Shown: piece after piece, positions 20,659 through 25,423 of the stretch
How the letters are laid out: each line of letters begins with the position of its first letter
How positions within the stretch are numbered: the stretch's first letter is position 1
Source: Lingula anatina
Lineage: Eukaryota; Brachiopoda; Lingulata; Lingulida; Lingulidae
Reading direction: 5' to 3'
Length of the DNA stretch: 25,423 nucleotides
Assembly: GCF_001039355.2 (NCBI RefSeq)
Contig: NW_019775515.1
Coordinates: forward strand, 98,478-123,900
Notes under the pieces: model-generated
The model's input: only the letters and a program-made list of their open reading frames with translations
Database searches by the model: none
What the model was told of the DNA's origin: nothing
Position numbers and translations under genes: made by a program

Positions 20659-21891
20659 GTGAATGTGATAACGCCACGCTGGAGCAGCCCAAGTGTAAAT
20701 GAGCAATTCACGTTGGCCACTGGTCAGTATCGTACCGTGAGTATTCCACAAGAGCTCCGCATGCAGCAGTCAACTCTCTCCACCAAGGCCATCTTGGTCC
20801 AGTCAAGTGGGGAGGTAGTTGTCCAGGGTGTGAATTCTGAAGAACACTCTACGGGCATGTTTCTTGCTCTTCCAATTGATGCTGTTGGCAGTGAGTATTA
20901 TGCAGTGTGTTACAGTCCTGCTTTCCTTCATTGCCAGTTTGGTATTGCTGCAATACAAGATGGAACAGAGGTCTCGATATCTTTACCTTCTCCACTGCCT
21001 TCTGGTCAAATTGTGCAGGTGACTTTTCAGGGCACAACATACTATAGTGGACAAACAATCCGCCTGACCCTCAGTGCCTATGACACTGTTCAAATACAGG
21101 CTGCTCACGACCTGACTGGCTCTCATGTCATAACCAACAAACCTGTGAGCTTCTTCAGTGGGAACAGGCATACAAACATAGACCGAGGGTTAGGTGGACA
21201 AACAAAAGATCACACTGTAGAAATGCTCCCACCAGTATCTGCCTGGGGTAAAGAGTTCATCACTTTCCAAATTCCAGACGGGACAGTATCTAATCCTGGG
21301 AACAATTTCAGAGCTGTGGTTCCCAGATTCAGTCAAACACCACAACTCGACCTGACAGTGGGCTCCAACCACATATACCCAGCAGTGCCCAATGGGTTTT
21401 CTTATGCCCAGTTCCTGGTTGGCCAAGGAAGCCAAAACACTTATGCCTATCTGTCATCAAACACTCCAATAATGTTAGCTGAATTCATTGTCAGTATGAT
21501 AGGTACCAGTGAGGTAGCCGGTCCTTCTATGATTTATCTGCCACCTATTTCATTGTACAGGAATGAATACACATTCACTGCCTTGGAAAGATCTCTCAGC
21601 ACAAACAAGGTTTTTGTGAACACAGTTATTATTGTCAGTCCTTTGTCAGGTCGTGGTGACATCACATTGGATGGGAATGCCTTACCAGCAATTACCTGGA
21701 CCAATGTCGATGCAGGGGGTGTCATGTACAGTGCCGGCTTCTTTACTGTCAGCGCTGGCTTTCACAAACTGAGTCATCCCAAAGCGAACCATTATTTTGG
21801 TGCAGTGCTGTATGGAATTGTTTTGAATGATACAGTAGCCTCAGAATCCTATGCTACTGCTATTGGCATGAGGCTGTCCAGGATTAATGAA
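20659..21891 (+). CDS. exon 6: bulk of IgGFc-binding domain 2
   Basis: 1233 nt, phase 0 to phase 0 (411 codons, residues 557-967), ending AATGAA|GTAAGT. It completes the second IgGFc-binding domain: VITNKPVSFFSGNRHTNID, TKDHTVEMLPPVSAWGKEFI and the ending FGAVLYGIVLNDTVASESYA align with SSKPIGVFSGNKRTNVG, EDHLVEQLPSVEYWGTEFIA and SVLLYGAGDRESYNY of domain 1. The first codon is GTG, read as Val inside a spliced protein and not a start. Sequence between the two domains is strongly diverged, so the duplication is old. Extracellular; ligand unknown. Confidence 0.92.
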
Positions 21892-22089
21892 GTAAGTGTA
21901 AATCCTGAGAAGTACAAATAATACTTGTTTCATTGTAAGGTACATGTGAAACAACTTTCCAAGGTTTTTTAAATATAATTATAGATATAACTATCAATAA
22001 TTATAATTTGGATTATTTCTTCTATACATTGCCTTGTCCTATAGTAAGTGAAATGACACCTAAGTTATTCAATTTTATATTATTTGTAG
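21892..22089 (+). other. intron 6 (198 bp)
   Basis: GTAAGT donor, TATTTGTAG acceptor; AT-rich, nothing else seen. Confidence 0.85.
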
Positions 22090-22189
22090 CCTTGTGGATG
22101 CAGTGTCCAAGCCCAATTTCAAGCAGCTGGCATAGACAATGATTGTGATGGACGGGTTGATGAGGAAGACTGCAGTGATGCAAATACAG
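22090..22189 (+). CDS. exon 7: acidic calcium-loop segment 1
   Basis: 100 nt, phase 0 to phase 1, residues 968-1000. It opens PCGCSVQAQFQAAG and continues with DNDCDGRVDEED (residues 983-994), a D-x-D-x-D-G-x-x-D-E-E-D pattern matching an EF-hand or thrombospondin type 3-like calcium loop. Four cysteines at 969, 971, 986 and 995 suggest disulfide bracing. Similar NDCDG-DEE linkers between IgGFc-binding and following modules are familiar from invertebrate proteins of this type. Calcium binding is inferred from the residue pattern. Confidence 0.85.
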
Positions 22190-22401
22190 GTATATTGTTT
22201 CAATGATTTGTGTTCATGCATATTTTGGTATATAAGTTATAACCCTGATTTTCTTAAATAGTTTGGAATTTTGAAAACCTCATGTAAGACTTGTGTGACT
22301 TTTACCTATTTAATTAATTATGTTTGGAATGTACTTCTTGTATCACTGTGGGTAAACTGTACTTCAAAGCATGTTACAGTATGAGCCTTTTTCTTTGTCA
22401 G
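22190..22401 (+). other. intron 7 (212 bp)
   Basis: Donor GTATAT, acceptor TTCTTTGTCAG; AT-rich, nothing else seen. Confidence 0.85.
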
Positions 22402-22443
22402 ATGAAGATGGTGATGGAAGACAGAATGAGGATTGTGCAAAAG
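22402..22443 (+). CDS. exon 8: acidic calcium-loop segment 2
   Basis: 42 nt, phase 1 to phase 1 between TTTGTCAG and GTATGA. Encodes DEDGDGRQNEDCAK (residues 1001-1014), a second D-x-D-x-D-G loop 18 residues after the first. The exon corresponds almost exactly to one loop, so it is a self-contained, phase-symmetric insertable unit between the IgGFc-binding region and the TSP1 array. One cysteine (1012). Confidence 0.85.
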
Positions 22444-23102
22444 GTATGAGAGTCTTTCTTTTTTAACCATGGGTGGATCTACTACATCTAGGGTTCCCTT
22501 TGTGTGTGTGTGTGTGTGTGCATGTAGAGTGAACATTTCATACCTCCCCACCTCCAAAAAAATAAAAAAAAGGCAGAACATACTGTTGCACAACTTTATT
22601 TTGTCATTTTAAGGTTCACATTTAGCAAAATTATAGCAACATAATGACCTGAAATCAAACATAATCCAAAATGTGTTTTCAACAACCTAGGATTAATGGG
22701 TGTTTGGTTGCATTACATAATTATTTATTTTCAAAAGCAATCTAGTTAATGTCAACTTTTTCACATGCCCCAAAGAGGCAAAAAAAAAAAAAAAAAAAAA
22801 AATCTTAATGTTCTTTGAACAACAGTCAAATATATTTTGCTGTATATATGAAGTAGATGGCCAGTGGTCTCATATTTTGCTGTATATATGAAGTAGATGG
22901 CCAGTGGTCTCATATTTTGCTGTATATATGAAGTGGATGGCCAGTGGTCTCAGTGGTCTCATATTTTGCTGTATATATGAAGTGGATGGCCAGTGGTCTC
23001 ATATTTTGCTGTATATATGAAGTGGATGACCAGTGGTCTCATATTTTGCTGTATATATGAAGTAGATGGCCAGTGGTCTCATATTTTGCTATATATATGA
23101 AG
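22444..23102 (+). other. intron 8 (659 bp) with simple repeats
   Basis: Donor GTATGA. Contains a (TG)10 tract (22501-22520) and a 23-base A tract (22780-22802), then the 40-bp array that includes the acceptor. The minus-strand open frame at 22318-22593 is spurious. Confidence 0.75.
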
Positions 23103-23120
23103 TGGATGGCCAGTGGTCTC
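22832..23120. repeat. 40-bp tandem array carrying the TSP1 exon acceptor
   Basis: The phrase ATATTTTGCTGTATATATGA starts at 22832, 22872, 22912, 22961, 23001, 23041 and 23081: seven copies, period 40 bp except one of 49 bp in which AGTGGTCTC is doubled. Each unit contains the intron end (TATATGAAG) and the first codons of the TSP1 exon (T-G/A-GATGGCCAGTGGTCTC). Only the last copy continues into the full exon. Because 40 is not a multiple of 3, splicing at an earlier copy would reach an in-frame TGA within the next unit. Confidence 0.93.
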
Positions 23121-23285
23121 AGTGGTTAAACTGGGGCACCTGCTCAGTAAGCTGTGGGGGTGGCAGTAGGAGTAGGACCAGGTCCTGTAGTGATCCAGTA
23201 CCAGCATTTGGTGGCAGCCCGTGCCCAGGATCACCTCCAGACACACAGACTGATACGGGGTCCTGCAATACTAATGGCTGTCCAG
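23103..23285 (+). CDS. exon 9: thrombospondin type 1 repeat
   Basis: 183 nt, phase 1 to phase 1 (residues 1015-1075). A classic TSP1 module: WSQWLNW (C-mannosylation-type W-x-x-W), CSVSCGGG (C-x-x-S/T-C O-fucosylation site), RSRTRSC basic strand, then [14 protein letters not shown] and CNTNGCP, with six cysteines. TSP1 repeats bind glycosaminoglycans and matrix partners in extracellular proteins. The acceptor is the last copy of the 40-bp array and has a weak pyrimidine tract; the donor is CCAG|GTAATA. Phase symmetry lets this exon be duplicated or skipped without frame damage. Confidence 0.9.
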
Positions 23286-23476
23286 GTAATATATATACTC
23301 AAAGCCCAAGAGATAATTATATGCTGAAAAAAATGGATATTAACTTAATTCAATAAAGTAAAAAAAATATATATATTATTAATTGTGTATAATAAAGGAA
23401 CTCTTGTAGTACTCACCATTAGCTGATTAAACTGATATATAGTAATAATTGGCATGCCTTCTTGCACACTTCCAAG

Positions 23477-23618
23477 TGAATGGGACCTGGATAGTGTGGC
23501 AAGCATGGAGTGCTTGCATTGTAAACTGTAGATCAGGTCGTGCGGTCGCAGTTGTCCTCCACCACAAAATGGTGGTAGTTTTTGTTCAGGCAGCCCCACA
23601 GAGAATGAGAACCCGTAG
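23477..23618 (+). pseudogene. decayed TSP1 exon (frame-broken)
   Basis: After an acceptor-like CACTTCCAAG, phase-1 reading gives VNGTWIVWQAWSACIVNC, a TSP1 start with W-x-x-W-x-x-W. The CGGG turn is then lost and the frame breaks. In the next register the TSP1 body resumes as PPPQNGGSFCSGSPTENEN and hits TAG at 23616-23618 before the last two cysteines. No donor is seen where one is expected. The motif C-x-x-N-C also lacks the Ser/Thr needed for O-fucose. It is a relic of a third TSP1 exon between exons 9 and 10; because TSP1 exons are phase-symmetric, its loss leaves the gene readable. Confidence 0.82.
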
Positions 23619-23721
23619 CAAAATTTTAAACTTCCCGCACACTGTTTCTGTGTATGCGCAGCATATTCACAGTAAGGGTTTCTGCGCATGTGCAGCACAC
23701 CTCATTTGCATGGTAAAATAC

Positions 23722-24026
23722 ACACCTACCGCACACTCCTTGCACATCTCCTGCACACTTCCTGCACACCCCCAACGCCACAACCAGCACAGTTCTTGCA
23801 TACCTCTTGCATACTTCTTGCACACCTCCTGCGTACTTCTTGCACACCTCCTGCGCACTTCTTGCATGCCTACTGCATACTTTTTGCACACCTTCTGCGC
23901 ATATCTTGCACACCTCCTGCAAACTTCTTGCACACCTTCTGCATACTATTTGCACACCTCTTGTGCAGTTAATGCACACCTCCTGCACAGTTTTGGCATA
24001 CCTTCTTGCACACTTCCTGCACACTA
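23722..24026. repeat. 11-bp minisatellite (consensus ACCTCYTGCAC)
   Basis: About 25 imperfect 11-base units alternate between ACCTCCTGC- and ACTTCTTGC-type versions, with one interruption at about 23767-23788. The unit contains no stop codon in most frames, so long open frames appear on both strands; they encode only Cys/His- or Cys/Arg-rich periodic peptide and I do not accept them as genes. The phrase CCTTCTTGCACACTTCC at the array's end (24001-24017) also occurs at 23457-23473, in the acceptor tract of the decayed TSP1 exon. Confidence 0.92.
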
Positions 24027-25189
24027 ATTAAAATATTTTATAACATGATTTAAATTTTACGTGCTTGTTTTTCAGTCCCTTTATATTAATTCTACAAAGA
24101 ATTAATATAAAGAATTACACTAAAGACATGTGCCAACAACTTAAAATTTTACTAAGAATGTTAGAAAAGTTAATATTATTCTTTAGAATCTGTACTGTCA
24201 TTGAACAGAAATATTGTTAAATCTGTTTATCAACAACAAACAAGAAATTACAGTCATATATTGTGCTTTATCAATCAAATTAAAAAATCGAACAAAATTA
24301 GCAAAATCCAAGCCATGTCCATATTTCTCTTCTTTACCTCTTTCTACCACATTTCTCTTCTTTACTCATCCTGTCCTGCTCCGTCCATCTAAAAAAATAG
24401 TAAACCGTAAAGTCCTACAAATTCACCACACTGCGCACAATGCTTAACATCCAAATCTTAAACATCCATGTGGAGGACAAAAAACATCAATATACACATT
24501 ACTGTTTGATAAGTCCTAAAATCAAGTTCAAGTGGTTATTGTTCATATAAAGAAGAGGTAGAAAGGAATGCATAAAAAATGTCTTGGATACTAAAAAACA
24601 AACAAAAACAAAGTGCTAAAACTGCTTTGAAGAATACTTCATGTACATTCCTTACATATTTATGTGATGTTGAAAGCTTATGGTTTATGGCTGCATTCAC
24701 TTATATCCAACAAAATTTAAAGTATTGTTAAATGATATAAATATAATCAACTTGCAGTTAGTGATGTTCTCTTTTAAAACTTACTCTGCACAGCTCTTTC
24801 AACTAGATAATCCTTCACAAAAGAAACTGTTGCTGACAGTTCTTGTGGGCTGAAAAAACTCTCTAGTAACTTCTTTATCGCAAAGGTACTTGTATACTTT
24901 GTGTGAGTTTTGATGAGCCACCAACTATAGATATTCACAGCAAAGTCTGTCCCTTCTATTTATAAGCATGCAGTAGGAATGGGTTTCAGATCTGAAGGAT
25001 TTCAAATATACATCAACATGTTTGAAATATGAGTATGTATATTGATTCGGCATATTAGAGACACTAACATGAGTCAATAGTGATGATATAAGTTTGTTTT
25101 GCTAATTTGTATATTAATTCAGTGCACCATAAAATAGTTTTAGTACTCTCAGTTCATTTGAAATTAATTATCTATGTATGTGATTCTAG

Positions 25190-25360
25190 TTGATGGTGGC
25201 TATTCAGACTGGAGTCCTTGGAGCACGTGTGCAGTCACATGTGGTGGTGGTCAGCAGACCAGGCAGAGGACATGTACCAATCCAGCTCCTCAGTTTGGAG
25301 GTGCTAGTTGCTCTGGACCCACATCAGAATCTCACACTTGTAACAGTCAGCAATGTCCAG
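25190..25360 (+). CDS. exon 10: thrombospondin type 1 repeat
   Basis: 171 nt, phase 1 to phase 1 (residues 1076-1132 plus one base). Complete TSP1 module: YSDWSPWSTC, CAVTCGGG (with an O-fucosylation-type C-x-x-T-C), QQTRQRTC, FGGASCSGPTSESHTC and CNSQQCP-like end, six cysteines. Acceptor TGATTCTAG at 25189; donor CCAG|GTAACA at 25361. The gene must continue beyond the window, since no stop follows in frame if the first donor is used. It is closer to the usual TSP1 consensus than exon 9. Confidence 0.92.
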
Positions 25361-25423
25361 GTAACATGTAACAGTCAGCAATGTCCAGGTAACATGTAAC
25401 ACTCAGCAATGTCCAGGTAACAT
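25341..25423. repeat. 28-bp tandem array carrying the TSP1 exon donor
   Basis: TAACAGTCAGCAATGTCCAG followed by GTAACATG repeats at 25341, 25369 and 25397 (one C/G change in the third), reaching the window edge. Each unit contains the last codons of exon 10 and its splice donor. Using the second donor would read through GTAACATGTAA and stop at once, so only the first donor yields a continuing protein. Confidence 0.93.

Larger units (their letters stand above)
23286..25189 (+). other. intronic region between TSP1 exons (1.9 kb)
   Basis: Holds the decayed TSP1 exon and the 11-bp minisatellite described separately. The remainder (24030-25180) is AT-rich with no exon or element I can name; small open frames at 24201-24447 lack domains. 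Skipping the whole region joins exon 9 to exon 10 in frame. Confidence 0.65.

Noticed and set aside
20659-20661. GTG as a start codon for a separate second protein
   Set aside because: It is the first codon after an acceptor; exon 5 joins here in phase 0 and completes the domain.
23449-24031. Long Cys/His-rich open frames on both strands
   Set aside because: Produced by the stop-poor 11-bp minisatellite; different frames on both strands are equally open, which argues against coding.

Overview
The window is eukaryotic genomic DNA: AT-rich, intron-dominated and full of microsatellites, tandem arrays and small inverted-repeat elements. It has consensus GT/AG splice sites and no operon-like packing. 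The encoded protein (IgGFc-binding domains, a DxDxDG calcium-loop segment, thrombospondin type 1 repeats) and the repeat style suggest a lophotrochozoan, most likely a bivalve or other mollusc. That assignment is inference from family knowledge; nothing in the sequence proves it.

Main gene. One plus-strand multi-exon gene runs from an ATG at 3044 off the right edge. I assembled ten exons by eye, and all junction phases fit: 3044-3149 (signal or signal-anchor), 7780-9146 (IgGFc-binding domain 1), 10542-10554 (13-nt microexon), 18000-18059 (Cys-containing linker), 18299-18420 plus 20659-21891 (IgGFc-binding domain 2), 22090-22189 and 22402-22443 (two acidic calcium-type loops), 23103-23285 (TSP1), 25190-25360 (TSP1). 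They give 3397 nt, that is 1132 codons plus one base, ending in phase 1 and ready for another phase-1 TSP1 exon beyond the window. Between the two TSP1 exons lies a decayed, frame-broken TSP1 exon (about 23477-23618). The product looks like a secreted or membrane-anchored extracellular protein. Mucus, matrix or immune recognition roles are family-level guesses.

Left flank (1-3043): a 66-bp tandem array, low-complexity DNA, a CpG-richer patch with a possible divergent promoter and a consensus minus-strand splice donor at 1497/1496, and an (ATA)n/(TAT)n inverted microsatellite.

Intron 1 (3150-7779) holds two copies of one TTAA-flanked inverted-repeat element of about 348 bp, an 89-bp tandem array and a CTAGCCCG hairpin. 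Intron 2 (9147-10541) holds three copies of a repeat of about 164 bp.

Intron 3 (10555-17999) is the most complex. It contains an 89-bp array with a palindromic core, two clusters of the palindrome CCTATAGG (12.37-12.85 kb and 16.91-17.16 kb), and between them an antisense THAP zinc-finger ORF (14757-15188, minus). It also shows signs of two small plus-strand spliced transcripts, and a perfect 21-bp inverted repeat (13313-13333 / 15279-15299) brackets the THAP ORF.

The TSP1 part shows a striking pattern. The 3' splice site plus start of one TSP1 exon is tandemly repeated seven times (40-bp unit), and the 5' splice site of another is repeated three times (28-bp unit). The decayed exon is followed by an 11-bp minisatellite that resembles its own acceptor tract.
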